Assembly (NCBI RefSeq): GCF_002761295.1 | Contig: NZ_CP017881.1 | Location: forward strand, 1,351,069 to 1,415,068 | From: Methanohalophilus portucalensis | Lineage (GTDB): Archaea > Halobacteriota > Methanosarcinia > Methanosarcinales > Methanosarcinaceae | Length of the DNA stretch: 64,000 bases | Direction: 5' to 3' | Shown here: positions 29,094-38,685 of the stretch, one piece after another | Layout: the number at the start of each line of letters is the position of its first letter | Numbering within the stretch: the first letter of the stretch is position 1 | Notes under the pieces: model-generated | Database searches by the model: none | Told to the model about the DNA's origin: nothing | Seen by the model: the letters and a program-made list of their open reading frames with translations, nothing else | Made by a program: the position numbers and the translations under genes

Positions 29094-29199
29094 AGCACAA
29101 CTTTCACCCTTTTTTGTCCAAAAGAAGCCCTAATATCCCTCCTTTTCAAGCATCTCAATTCTTGAACCATTTCTATCAGATCCCTTATAAATACAAGAA
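29094..29199 (-). promoter_or_regulatory. CRISPR leader and promoter
   Basis: The 106 bases between cas4 and the first repeat are AT-rich and non-coding. On the minus strand a TATA-like TATTTATAA (29185-29193) lies about 95 bases upstream of the first repeat, which would place transcription start about 65 bases before it. A purine-rich stretch (AAAAGGAGGGATATTAGGG) follows. Confidence 0.6.
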
Positions 29200-29790
29200 T
29201 TATACACAAATATTTCTATAACAACAATCAATACATTTGGATTTATACTTTGTTGCCTTTGGATATACTCCCTTTTCTATTATATCAATTGTCTTTTTGG
29301 CAATCTTTATGGCTTCATCCACATCCTCCGGTTCAATTTTAATAGACTTGACCATATTATTACTTCGTGTATAACAAATATAAGCTCTATTGACTTCTAC
29401 ATCATAATTCTCGGAGATCATCAATGCCTGCAAATAAAGCTGGTATTTATAAGTCATATAAACTTTGTCTTTATATTCTGCAAACTTATATTCAAGAGGC
29501 GCAGCTGTTCCATCTTCGAGAAACAGTACTTCATCAACAATTCCTTTAATGTGATTCTCTTTTGAAGCAACAAAAACATTTCTTTCTTTAGATATACATC
29601 CAAGCTTCTTTCTCAAATAAGATGTATTGGTAAGTCGACGTATTTCATGCACATCTCTTCCTTTTAAAACTTTAAATCGTTTTTCTTCATGCTGCGGGAT
29701 ATCAAGGCAATAAATAAAATAAATAAAACGGGGGCAGAAAAGATATTCAATTACATCAGAAATCGTAATTAAAACACTACTATCTCTCAT
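29200..29790 (-). CDS. cas4: Cas4 exonuclease
   Basis: The 196-residue Cas4 has the RecB-type nuclease motifs GIVDEVLF and PLEYKFAEY and the four iron-sulfur cysteines: Cys19 (FCPRF) and the C-terminal CIDCCYRNIC group. Cas4 trims prespacers so that they carry the correct PAM and orientation. GGGG precedes the ATG. It is the last cas gene, 21 bases beyond cas2 and directly beside the leader. Confidence 0.93.
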   Translation of the reverse strand: MRDSSVLITISDVIEYLFCPRFIYFIYCLDIPQHEEKRFKVLKGRDVHEIRRLTNTSYLRKKLGCISKERNVFVASKENHIKGIVDEVLFLEDGTAAPLEYKFAEYKDKVYMTYKYQLYLQALMISENYDVEVNRAYICYTRSNNMVKSIKIEPEDVDEAIKIAKKTIDIIEKGVYPKATKYKSKCIDCCYRNICV

Positions 29791-29810
29791 TGTACCCCAA
29801 ATATTTCTAA

Positions 29811-30101
29811 TTAAAAGAAAGTGGTTAAAACTTCGTCACTCACAAGATCCTTATCAAAGGCCTGTCCCAATAACTTAACTTTTTTGAATGACTGATCATC
29901 CATTGGAAAAATATATACAGAATCTACATCTTCATCAATTTCTTCTTCACACTCGATTGCAAGAGAATCTCTTTCATTTGAGTTCAATTCTCCCAGAAAA
30001 ACACTTTTCTGCACCCGGTAGAGCCCATAATTCTTACACGCATCACTCACATGTTTTCTGCAAGTATTATCCGATATGTCATATACCACCCAGGCAAGCA
30101 T
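29811..30101 (-). CDS. cas2: Cas2 integration subunit
   Basis: The 96-residue protein starts with MLAWVVYDISDNTCRKHVSD, the Cas2 ferredoxin-like first strand with its conserved Asp. Start 30101 is chosen because GTGAGG lies 7 bases upstream; an in-frame GTG at 30113 overlaps the cas1 stop. Cas2 bridges two Cas1 dimers in spacer integration. Confidence 0.93.
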   Translation of the reverse strand: MLAWVVYDISDNTCRKHVSDACKNYGLYRVQKSVFLGELNSNERDSLAIECEEEIDEDVDSVYIFPMDDQSFKKVKLLGQAFDKDLVSDEVLTTFF

Positions 30102-30109
30102 AAAAATCC

Positions 30110-31083
30110 TCACTTAATCAAACTATTAGCAATTTTATGACAGTCATATTGCATGGTGTTTTTCAATTTAATATTTCTGCCATTATAGGATATTTTCTTT
30201 TCCATTGTTTCATTGAAAACCTGCAAAAGGACGGCTTTTCCCTCTTCATTTAAAGTAAGACCGTTTGGAATGGAATCAAACATTTCATCATTGACTTTCC
30301 TTTTTGAAAATAAGTTCACGACTGTCCTATCCGCATGTATTCTGTACAGTTCAATCAGATCAAAAACCAGGGATTTTTTATTGTAATTGTCAGTATGCAA
30401 AAAACCCACATATGGATCAAGGCCAGATATGATACAGGCCTTTTCAACCATTGAATAAAGTACGCCATACCCATAGTTGAGCAGGCAATTAAATCCATCA
30501 ACTGCAGGGTTGCGACTTCTGCCGCTAAATTGCCATTTATCAGGCATTATCAGACTGATAGCTTCAAAATAGTTTCTTGAAGCCATTCCCTCAATTCCCA
30601 TGATGGTTCCCCTCACTTCTTCAAGATCACCTTTGACTTCCTGAAGCTGGGACTTCAGGTTTTCAATATCATCTACATATTCCTGTAAGTCCTCTTTCAA
30701 TTCAGGCCTGTTTTTCTTAAGATCTTTGAGGAAATCTACCTGATTATTGATTTTTTCGTTAACCCATCCTTTTGCCATTCTGGCACCCTTTGCATTATCC
30801 GAATATTCAAGCTGGCGCCTTCTTATCAGAACAGTACTTCCGAGTTTTGAATGCCACACTCTGCCGTATGGGTCACCAAAATGGTCCAGAAAAATGATAT
30901 CTATATTGTTTTCCACAGCGAATTTGATTGCATCTGTGCTTATTGTAGCTGCCGTGGTGATCATTATACTTTCAACTTTACCGGCGGCTACTTCGAATTT
31001 TTTATCATCGTTTTTAACAAGAAAACAGTTCTTGCTTTTTTTCAGATAGGAGCCATAACTGTTGATTACGATTTGTATTTCAT
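30110..31083 (-). CDS. cas1: Cas1 integrase, 5' end frameshifted
   Basis: The continuous frame from the internal ATG at 30964 gives only 284 residues, starting in the middle of the N-terminal beta domain. The same frame extends upstream without any start codon and reads IQIVINSYGSYLKKSKNCFLV (in part), the normal Cas1 N-terminus, back to just after the cas6 stop. ATG codons with a GAGGGG site stand at 31086 and 31083, but in the neighbouring frame. Inserting one A into the AAA after the ATG would join them into a normal protein of 324 residues. The catalytic Glu (NYFEAISLIMP) and His/Asp (GFLHTDN) regions are intact. So the gene has lost one base, or the base is a sequencing error. Confidence 0.88.
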
Positions 31084-31090
31084 CATCCCC

Positions 31091-31741
31091 TCATTGTTTT
31101 TCAATCGAACCATAGCCTCTAGATACAGATTTTCCTACTCCTAAATAATCAGGAATATCAAAATTTGCTTTGAATCCTCCTTTAAAAGCAATCATACTTT
31201 TTCCTTTAAAATTAACTTTGATTGGTATTACATTTAATTTTATGCGGATTTGTTCATTCACCCGACAATCAAGGCTTTTTGCCATTGAAAGTAAGTTGCC
31301 AATTAAAATTTTAGATAATAGGGAATCCTTTGCTAGTTCGTCTGCCTTCCTATATTTTTCACTGTTATTTTGATTTAAAGCAAGCCAGGGTGTCTTGAAA
31401 ATATATTTATGTATATCATTGCATATTCCAAAGGGGGCAGAATTTGTGTTTATTTCTGCTCTCTCCAAACAAAATCGTGTATTTTCAATATTAATCTCTT
31501 CTGTACATATTCCAACATCTAATATCAAATTAGCACCATCAGCAACACCTACCAGAGTAGGAATCCCTTCTATTACTTTATATTGCACAACCGGATACCT
31601 ATATATTGGTCCTGTATCGGTGTGATTATGCATACGGTCCTCTGAAGAATATGTCTTAGCAAAAAACCCTCGAATTTTGGCTCCATCTCTCATACGAAGG
31701 CGGACATCAGGATATTGTACACATGTGTAGTTTATATGCAA
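31091..31741 (-). CDS. cas6: Cas6 (Cas6b-type) crRNA endonuclease
   Basis: Cas6 cuts the repeat to leave the ATTGAAAC tag. The 216-residue protein ends in the glycine-rich loop GVGKSVSRGYGSI typical of Cas6. A His pair, His38 and His40 (MHNHTD), stands where Methanococcus maripaludis Cas6b has catalytic histidines, as I recall. It lies between cas3 and cas1, 9 bases after cas3 ends, in the same transcript. Confidence 0.85.
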   Translation of the reverse strand: MHINYTCVQYPDVRLRMRDGAKIRGFFAKTYSSEDRMHNHTDTGPIYRYPVVQYKVIEGIPTLVGVADGANLILDVGICTEEINIENTRFCLERAEINTNSAPFGICNDIHKYIFKTPWLALNQNNSEKYRKADELAKDSLLSKILIGNLLSMAKSLDCRVNEQIRIKLNVIPIKVNFKGKSMIAFKGGFKANFDIPDYLGVGKSVSRGYGSIEKQ

Positions 31742-31750
31742 GTTTATTCC

Positions 31751-34144
31751 TCAAAAAATTTCAATTTGTGAGTTATCTAAAATGATACCTCTTTCTTCAG
31801 AATATAGTTGAGTTGAATCACAATTCATCGGGAGGTATTCTACATCAAAGCCTTCTATTTCTTGAAGACTATCATGTAACGAAGAATAGGTTTTATTATT
31901 GATTGATATTTTATATTGGCTCAAACGTCTAAATAAATTTTTAATTTCGAAGTTATATTCCCATTGTGTTTTATTTTCTTTCCAGTTATTGTGCAAATGA
32001 ACTAGACTATTAATTATACTAGAACATGTGGAATCAGCTTCAATTATAACATCATGCTTTGGAATATCTTTGTTATCAATAAGCTCGAATGAATTCCTTA
32101 ATTTCTTAAAATCAAGAACTTGTATATGCTTGGATATTTCTGTCGATATGTCATGGCTCACTTTTTTCATTATATTTTGAGCATATTTCTCATTTAATGA
32201 ATAGATGTCCTTTTCTTCAACTATATTCTTATCTTTAAGGATGTCTTGTGTAATATCTATCAAAAATGGGGGATAAATATAGTTGTGATAATAATATCCG
32301 GTATTTTCATCTTTCAGTCTATATAAATGAACTTCACTTGGTTCTTCACTCTTTCCGTTTCTATTAGCACGCCCTGAGGTTTGATTTATAGAATCAAGTG
32401 GACAAAAATCCCGATATATAACATCCATATCAATGTCTACGCCGGCTTCAATTAATTGTGTCGACACAACTACTAAATTTTCTTCACTTCTTCTAATAAA
32501 ATCTATTTTTTCAAGTCTGGCCTTTGGGTAAATTTCGGTGGACAAATAAATACACATTCTGTCTGTATTTTCCTGTAGTAGTTCAAATATATCCTTTGAA
32601 GTTTTGATTGTATTCAAAACAATTAAAAAACTCTTATATGGTCTTTTATCAATATCTTCAAGTAATAAATCCCCAAAATTATCCAGAGAAGAACTTTCAG
32701 ATAAATGATTGCATATTTTTATTCGATTTAAATCTTCAAAATATGTTTTTTTATTTGGTACAAGTTCATGGCTATCAATTAGTATTGGCATTGTAGCAGT
32801 AACAAAAATAAATTTTACATTGTATTTGATGGCCAATTTATTGAAAAATTGCCTTATTATTGGATAGTATTTTTCATCTACTTCTTGTATTTCATCAAGA
32901 ATAATTATGGAATTAACTATTCTATGGAAACGATGGCCTATTGAATGGTTGCCAATTTTAAATATAGTATTGAATAGTTGCACGAATGTTGTGGTTACTA
33001 TTTTACTTTGCCAGTTATCAAAGCAAAATCTGGCATCATAGTTCTCATAATGTTTATCTTCAGATTCATATTTTATTTCTGAAAGTGAATGGTACTTTAA
33101 GATTTCCGTATCTTTTGGTTCTGAATTTTGATTATATTTTACTATGTTAGCCAGTTCTCTGTAATTTTGATCTATGATACTTAAGAACGGAAGGGAATAA
33201 ACGATATCAGGAGCATATCCATATTTTTTCTCAAGTTTGTTTGCCATGTAAAGAGCTGAATAATAAGCAAGGAAAGTTTTACCTGAACCAGTAGGGATAT
33301 TTATGGAAAAAAAACTTTCAGATTTCAAATCAATTGATTGAAGTTCTTTTTTCAGTTCATCAAATATTTTTTCACGTATATTGAATATGTGTGATTTTTC
33401 AAGAAGAGGATTCTTTGACAATAATTCTTCACGTACATGATTTTTATATTTTTCAACGGTAAAACTTGATTTTTGAGATGGTAAATTCGGTGTTTCAGCT
33501 ATAAGCTGCATTTTGTCTGCCGTTAAAAGTAATGAGTAAAAATAGCTGAATTCTAAAATGTAGTCAATTGTATAACCATTATTTATCCTCTTTTCTTGAC
33601 TCCAATTTTTCCTAATTTGGCGGATGTTGCTTCGATTAGCAAACTTCAAGAAATCATCTAATTTCATATCATAGAGACGTTCCAGTTCACATTGATTATT
33701 TTCTTTTATATCTGCAAGTTGTTTTTCTAAAATGTCGTATTCGTCTAATAGATCAGTTTCATCTTTAGTATTTTTGATACTTCCATGATGTCTCTTTATA
33801 GCCAGATAACCCATTAGTTTATAAGGTTCTGGAAGCCACCAGTATGCGAAAATGGCAGATAGTAAGGAGTGATTTTTCTCAGTTCCAAATTTCCTGTGTT
33901 GTCTTGATATTGTTTCATCATAAGTGATATAGTCTTGGAAAAATGAAGTTGCTTTACCAAAATCATGTGCCATACATATCTTTTGTATAACCTCTCTTTT
34001 CTCGGAGTTTTTCGTTTGCTTATCGAATATACTTAAAGCAATTGACGTAACACCCTCAAGATGCTCTTTTAAAGACTGGTGAGGGTGTGATTTCAAATTG
34101 AAATCTTCATTGGAAAAAGAAAACGTTTTGTCCGGCAACTTCAT
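31751..34144 (-). CDS. cas3: Cas3 nuclease-helicase
   Basis: The protein of 797 residues has an N-terminal HD nuclease domain (HPHQSLKEHLEGV, then the HD motif in MAHDFGKATSFFQDY, and RHHGS) and a superfamily 2 helicase: Walker A PTGSGKTFLAYY, motif II LDEIQEVD, motif III TATMP, and motif VI QTSGRANRNG. Both activities needed for interference are present. ATG 34144 has AGGAG 8 bases upstream; an ATG 18 bases earlier is also possible. Its 5' end overlaps cas5. Confidence 0.94.
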   Translation of the reverse strand: MKLPDKTFSFSNEDFNLKSHPHQSLKEHLEGVTSIALSIFDKQTKNSEKREVIQKICMAHDFGKATSFFQDYITYDETISRQHRKFGTEKNHSLLSAIFAYWWLPEPYKLMGYLAIKRHHGSIKNTKDETDLLDEYDILEKQLADIKENNQCELERLYDMKLDDFLKFANRSNIRQIRKNWSQEKRINNGYTIDYILEFSYFYSLLLTADKMQLIAETPNLPSQKSSFTVEKYKNHVREELLSKNPLLEKSHIFNIREKIFDELKKELQSIDLKSESFFSINIPTGSGKTFLAYYSALYMANKLEKKYGYAPDIVYSLPFLSIIDQNYRELANIVKYNQNSEPKDTEILKYHSLSEIKYESEDKHYENYDARFCFDNWQSKIVTTTFVQLFNTIFKIGNHSIGHRFHRIVNSIIILDEIQEVDEKYYPIIRQFFNKLAIKYNVKFIFVTATMPILIDSHELVPNKKTYFEDLNRIKICNHLSESSSLDNFGDLLLEDIDKRPYKSFLIVLNTIKTSKDIFELLQENTDRMCIYLSTEIYPKARLEKIDFIRRSEENLVVVSTQLIEAGVDIDMDVIYRDFCPLDSINQTSGRANRNGKSEEPSEVHLYRLKDENTGYYYHNYIYPPFLIDITQDILKDKNIVEEKDIYSLNEKYAQNIMKKVSHDISTEISKHIQVLDFKKLRNSFELIDNKDIPKHDVIIEADSTCSSIINSLVHLHNNWKENKTQWEYNFEIKNLFRRLSQYKISINNKTYSSLHDSLQEIEGFDVEYLPMNCDSTQLYSEERGIILDNSQIEIF

Positions 34145-34787
34145 GGAGTTCTCCTGTAGCATTTCCTTTCAAAGCACATGGTCTATCATTCTTGAAACCA
34201 AACATAATTTTTTCATATTTTGTGTATTCCCGTTTTTCATTATTTGAAACTGGAATATTGTCAGTAAATATTTTAAAATCGGAATAATCAAGATCAAAAC
34301 AATTAATTGGAATTATACTATCCACATTGTTTCGGGTTTGTGTACGTTTACTTTCACACCGGGTTTCAAAAATAATTTTTGCTACATGTTCACTCACACC
34401 AAGATAAGGAGTAAAAACCGGTTTTTGATATTTCAGATGGTCTTCCAGTTCATCAAGTTTCTCTGGTCTCCATGATACAAAAATTCTATATTCAGGATTT
34501 CTCAGGAATTCGGCATTAACTGGAAAGCTAAAAAGGTCATTTTCATTTTTCATGCTAACTAACTTTATTGTCTGCATATCTTTATGGATTGGAGAGAGTA
34601 CCTGAATACCAATTCTCATATCTTTTGTATTTTCATAAAGATCGCCCCTATCGATACCAACAATTGCTCCTATCAAACCTTTTATTGCTGGTGGATGAAT
34701 GCATAAAAAAGTAAGAGCAGAAGTAGTGGTATATGGTTTCCTGAATTTTGCATATCCACTTTTCACTCTAAATATCAAGCAGTCCAT
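34107..34787 (-). CDS. cas5: Cas5 (type I-B) Cascade subunit
   Basis: Cas5 binds the 5' tag of the crRNA. The 226-residue protein has the Cas5 start (CLIFRVKSGYAKFRKPYTTTSALTF) and the Gly-containing stretch PPAIKGLIGAIVGI. GGAGGT lies 7 bases before ATG 34787, which decides against an upstream start. It overlaps the start of cas3. Confidence 0.92.
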   Translation of the reverse strand: MDCLIFRVKSGYAKFRKPYTTTSALTFLCIHPPAIKGLIGAIVGIDRGDLYENTKDMRIGIQVLSPIHKDMQTIKLVSMKNENDLFSFPVNAEFLRNPEYRIFVSWRPEKLDELEDHLKYQKPVFTPYLGVSEHVAKIIFETRCESKRTQTRNNVDSIIPINCFDLDYSDFKIFTDNIPVSNNEKREYTKYEKIMFGFKNDRPCALKGNATGELHEVAGQNVFFFQ

Positions 34788-34804
34788 AAGGAACCTCCAT
34801 CTCA

Positions 34805-35683
34805 TTAGAAATTAATAACTTCAAATTCTTCTGGGAGGTTGACAATTTTGGCCGTATTGTGCTTATAAATGACAATTTTATCGATGAACTCTTTCTTTGA
34901 CTCATAATATTCATTTAACTTTTGAAGATCAAGAGTTGTCTGGGAAATATCTCTGACCTCATCTTCAGATGTATCAAAATTGACATCTACGTAATTAAGT
35001 TCCCCATCTATTCTATGTTCCTTATAAACCACTTCCGCTAGTAAACGTGGCATCTGGTTTTTTGAAGTACTCCTGTAATTTATAAGGCCATTAATCAACG
35101 CCGTAGTAAATTCACTCAGGTCATTTTCACTTACTTCAATTCCCTGTTTTTTTGCAACATTGTCATTATAAACTGCATACGTTTTAAACAAAGCATAAGG
35201 TGTTACATATTTGGACCAAATTGTTGATTGACTTTTGTCTTCCCCACCTGCATAAGCAGAATTTCCTTGCATGAATTTTATTTCCGCAGGATTTACGGAT
35301 TTGCTCCACATGACCTGCAAAGGACCCGTAATGTCATATTTTGGTTTAGTTATGACTGCACCAAAAAGTCTTACATCAATATATTGTTTCAAAATGTATT
35401 CTGGTAAATCATTTTCTTTTAGATCAGCATTTTTCATAACTTCTTTGATCAAATTGGTGCAGGACATTACTTTTCCTTTGTCATCCTTTTTTGTTCTTAC
35501 CAGTACATTGTGGCCCGTAGATTGCCATTCGTCACGAATAAACCGCTTTATTCTGACATCTGATACTTCAAGTTGCCCTGTTATTTCATCATGTCTTGGC
35601 TTATTGTCGTTAAGCATATCCCCGTTAGGATTTGCCATTGTGCTATCCCATACCAGTAAGTATTCTCGTGTGTTTGCCATCAT
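34805..35683 (-). CDS. cas7: Cas7 (Csh2) Cascade backbone
   Basis: The 292-residue protein has the Cas7/Csh2 opening (REYLLVWDSTMANPNGDMLNDNKPRHDE) and VSDVRIKRFIRDEW, forming the crRNA-coating backbone. GGAGTG precedes the ATGATG start, which overlaps the cas8b stop by 4 bases. Confidence 0.94.
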   Translation of the reverse strand: MMANTREYLLVWDSTMANPNGDMLNDNKPRHDEITGQLEVSDVRIKRFIRDEWQSTGHNVLVRTKKDDKGKVMSCTNLIKEVMKNADLKENDLPEYILKQYIDVRLFGAVITKPKYDITGPLQVMWSKSVNPAEIKFMQGNSAYAGGEDKSQSTIWSKYVTPYALFKTYAVYNDNVAKKQGIEVSENDLSEFTTALINGLINYRSTSKNQMPRLLAEVVYKEHRIDGELNYVDVNFDTSEDEVRDISQTTLDLQKLNEYYESKKEFIDKIVIYKHNTAKIVNLPEEFEVINF

Positions 35684-37323
35684 TCATCCACTCCTTCAAT
35701 TTTTATATTGTCCTTGGATTTTCCAATCCACTGCTGCATTCCCCAGAAGAAAATATATTTCGCTTCATCATTTGGAATTTTTTCATTTCCTGCTCCCATA
35801 AGTTCTTTCGAGGAAGAAAGGTAATTATTCAGATATTTTTTGTTTTGAACTCCGTACTTATACATTAATTCTGAACATTGATTTGCAATATATACAAAAG
35901 TCTTGAAATCGAATTTCCTTCCAAAGAAAAAGTTCTTTTCAAGATGGGATGTTGCATTCTGCAGATCATCACCACTTTTATATTTTTTTGATTCGTAGAT
36001 CATGGCATTGTACAAGTGCCCTAACAAGAACCATGCCTTTTTAACAGAGTTGTCAAAGAATTCTGAATTCTCTTCGAAAAACTGCTCTTCAGTTTCATAT
36101 TCTGTCATTTCATAACCTCCTTCTTTTTTCTCAACTAATTTCCATCCATTAGTCAAACATCCACAATCAACAAGGAAATTATACACCCGATGAATTGAAG
36201 ATATTTGCCTGTAGCCTTCATAATAATCATGTCTGTATTTTTTCATGACCCGGGAGAAGAATATTCTTCGATTGATTTTATTGCCATGAAAGATATCACG
36301 AAGGTAATTTTTAGCCTCATTAGTTCCAAATATTTCATTAGGTTTAGAATTACCACCAAGAAGATAAAGTAAAACCTGCCACAGACCAAGATTGGGGCCC
36401 GATGTCGCATATTTGTGCTCAAGTTCTGCAATTTTTGTAAAGCGGGAAGGCATTATATCTCTTATGTGGTATGTGATTTTCCATTCTGATTTTTGTGAAG
36501 AGAAAAATATAATATCCACATTGGTGCGGCATTTACTAATTTGTTCCATTACCAAATCTTCACTATAACGGATGTTATTTAGGAGGTTTCTATCTTCTAA
36601 ATCACCTATATCTGAGTCCTCAAATATCTCCTTTATTTCTTTATCATAATCGTGAGGCAAGAACAACATCTTACTTCCACCCCACCACGTTTCCAGACAA
36701 TTATGGATATATTTGCGGCCCGCTAAAATGTTTATTAAGCAATCATAACAGATACCATAAGATAAACCGTCGGTGTTTGAAAAGATATTTTTGTCATTAG
36801 TATAGCACTTATAAATGATACTGTCATACAATGTATCAGCAAACTGGTTGCACATTTGACAATATCCCGAATGGTTGACTTTTTTCAGGCCATTTTTTTC
36901 AATTTCTTCCAAAAACTTGTCTTTTGCTATATCTATTGGTTTCTTCCCATCCTTCTTGAAAAGAATCACGAAATTTGATCCTTTGTATTCCTCTATTTTT
37001 TGATTAAGAGTGACTTTTATATCATCATACTTTTCTTCAGGAATATCGAGAAAATCGAGAGAATTTTTTATGTTTTTCTCCTTATATGAATCTTTTTTTA
37101 CAAGAGCACCAACAAACCAATTTCCTTGCGTATAAAGCAATCCATCTTTGAAGACCTTCTTTTCAAAATCTCTAGAATTTATCGAAATTGAGTCATCGGA
37201 CACATCTATTTCAAGGATTAAATCATAATCTGCACCTTCTTCTTTTTGCCACAAATCAATTATATCCTGTTCCCCATCAATATTCTGGACTGTGTTTCCG
37301 ATATTACATATTGTTTCTATCAT
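35680..37323 (-). CDS. cas8b: Cas8b (Csh1) large Cascade subunit
   Basis: This 547-residue protein is the first cas gene and is the size of Csh1/TM1802-type Cas8b. It has a zinc-ribbon-like set of cysteines (CQMCNQ near residue 155, CYDCL near 190) and the WWGGSKMLFLPHDYD stretch. Cas8b recognises the PAM. The sequence is divergent, and the call relies partly on position before cas7-cas5-cas3. Confidence 0.87.
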   Translation of the reverse strand: MIETICNIGNTVQNIDGEQDIIDLWQKEEGADYDLILEIDVSDDSISINSRDFEKKVFKDGLLYTQGNWFVGALVKKDSYKEKNIKNSLDFLDIPEEKYDDIKVTLNQKIEEYKGSNFVILFKKDGKKPIDIAKDKFLEEIEKNGLKKVNHSGYCQMCNQFADTLYDSIIYKCYTNDKNIFSNTDGLSYGICYDCLINILAGRKYIHNCLETWWGGSKMLFLPHDYDKEIKEIFEDSDIGDLEDRNLLNNIRYSEDLVMEQISKCRTNVDIIFFSSQKSEWKITYHIRDIMPSRFTKIAELEHKYATSGPNLGLWQVLLYLLGGNSKPNEIFGTNEAKNYLRDIFHGNKINRRIFFSRVMKKYRHDYYEGYRQISSIHRVYNFLVDCGCLTNGWKLVEKKEGGYEMTEYETEEQFFEENSEFFDNSVKKAWFLLGHLYNAMIYESKKYKSGDDLQNATSHLEKNFFFGRKFDFKTFVYIANQCSELMYKYGVQNKKYLNNYLSSSKELMGAGNEKIPNDEAKYIFFWGMQQWIGKSKDNIKIEGVDE

Positions 37324-37372
37324 TTTGACATATACCCCAAAATAATGATTTTTACAAGAGATGTTCTCCTGT

Positions 37373-37391
37373 CAATATATATTATATCCCT
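37373..37391 (-). promoter_or_regulatory. Candidate cas operon promoter
   Basis: On the minus strand GGGATATAATATATATTGA is the most TATA-like stretch upstream of cas8b, about 55 bases before the ATG at 37323. The cas8b ATG has GGGG at a suitable distance. Position and composition only. Confidence 0.35.
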
Positions 37392-37465
37392 TATGTATTG
37401 AATATTTAGTAAGAGTGAAAAAGATAATGGTCTAAAAAAGTTTTTCGGTATGATTACATTATAGC

Positions 37466-37485
37466 ATAATGTTTCATAACATTAT
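37466..37485. promoter_or_regulatory. 20-bp palindrome upstream of cas operon
   Basis: ATAATGTT-TCAT-AACATTAT is a perfect inverted repeat (8-bp arms, 4-base centre) about 145 bases upstream of cas8b. AACATTATAT recurs as a half site at about 37812-37821, before the psiE-like gene. It looks like a regulator binding site, but the region is AT-rich. Confidence 0.35.
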
Positions 37486-37582
37486 ATTATTAATATTTGA
37501 AATAAACAATTATGTCGTTGAGTTTAGACCTGTAAAAATAACTATGCTCAGGAAGAAGACTTAATTTAAGCAACATTCCGTC

Positions 37583-37610
37583 GATTCAATCCTCTTCATG
37601 GATGCAAATG
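37583..37610. other. Degenerate CRISPR-repeat-like segment in a 548-bp gene-free stretch
   Basis: The interval 37324-37871 has no convincing gene. GATTCAATCC followed by TCTTCATGGATGCAAATG resembles the start of the array repeat (9 of the first 10 bases, then a shared TGGAT with shifted spacing). It may be a decayed repeat or an unrelated element. The rest of the interval holds the cas promoter, a palindrome and AT-rich sequence in which I see nothing else. Confidence 0.25.
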
Positions 37611-37871
37611 TTATATTATAATTGTAGTGGCAATTAATTTTATCTTTTTTTTGCTTAAAGCACTTTTGTCTTGTCAGGTGAGTGTAGTTGACATACATTA
37701 CTAGTTGTTAATTGTACTTTCGGGAGAATTTTTGCAAGAAAAATGGCCACCCTTTTTCAAAATAAAGATATTCAAAATTCCTTCTTAGAATTTATCATTT
37801 GCCCGTTTGTGAAACATTATATCAAAAGGCCTATACTTGTTAATGTAATGCAAATAACAAGGAGCGAAGTC

Positions 37872-38294
37872 TCATACGTTATCAGCAGGATATTTTATAA
37901 CTAGAATTCTTATTAGGCCCAATACGAGTAGTAATATTGATAAACTTAAAATAAATTCATATTGGATTCGATTTACATAAACTCCAGCTGCTATTTCACG
38001 CATAACTATCAAAATAGTAGCATCCGTTATATAGACAATTCTGATTCGTTTATGCTCACGATAATCAACAAAAGTCTTGAAAAGGTCAATAAGAATAAAA
38101 ATTGTAAGAACGCCAACAACTACCTCGATGAAATTTATATGGATGAAATTGCCACCAAGAAGTTCATATAATATATGCCCCACATTGTATATAGTTTTTA
38201 GCAATCCAACAATTATTGCTACTATTAGTATATAAAGGACGGAAAAAGTGACATACCTTATAACTGTATCAAATACTTCGTCATGATCAATCAT
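37872..38294 (-). CDS. PsiE-like membrane protein
   Basis: ATG 38294 (MIDHDEVFD) is preferred to a start 156 bases upstream because AGGGG precedes it and the longer N-terminus is not membrane-protein-like. The 140-residue protein has four hydrophobic segments with the PsiE family pattern: VIRYVTFSVLYILIVA, LGGNFIHINFIEVVVGVLTIFILIDLFKTFVDY and ITDATILIVMREI. PsiE is a phosphate-starvation-inducible protein of unclear biochemical role. It is a single gene between the cas operon and the kinase. Confidence 0.75.
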   Translation of the reverse strand: MIDHDEVFDTVIRYVTFSVLYILIVAIIVGLLKTIYNVGHILYELLGGNFIHINFIEVVVGVLTIFILIDLFKTFVDYREHKRIRIVYITDATILIVMREIAAGVYVNRIQYEFILSLSILLLVLGLIRILVIKYPADNV

Positions 38295-38685
38295 GTTTCC
38301 CCTTTTCACCCAAATTAGACTATTAGTAATTGTAGTAGCATCGATATAACATGTTTGCTTTAAAATATCGATGTTAATCATTAAGATAAAAAAAAGTGGC
38401 TTTGTAAAATTCCTCAATATAATTATTTCTAAAGAAATATAGCCATCCATATTGAATTAGTAATTTGGATTAGCCTTTTAAGCTATGGCGGTTTTCACCT
38501 GTATTTTATGATTCTGAAAGGCTATATTTAGATGCTCAGGCAGCTTATCAGGTGCCACCCCCGAATGTATTTGGCTGCTTTGCCCAAAATTACATGCTTT
38601 TTATCAGGGACAGACCGAGTTTGTTTAAGGATTACTCATAAAAAATTTGTAGCGATTGGTTTTAACATCTACTGTGGAATATCTA
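38295..38685. other. Gene-free stretch between psiE-like gene and kinase
   Basis: No start-stop frame of protein character is present. On the minus strand a short open stretch around 38520-38640 (reading VPDKKHVILGKAAKYIRGW) could be a decayed gene but has no recognisable family. Nothing else can be supported. Confidence 0.3.

Noticed and set aside
31060-31090. Programmed frameshifting to make Cas1
   Set aside because: There is no slippery heptamer and the shift would have to occur within three codons of the start; a one-base deletion or sequencing error is simpler.
35271-35801. 176-residue plus-strand open frame over cas7/cas8b
   Set aside because: Antisense shadow of cas genes without ribosome site or motif.
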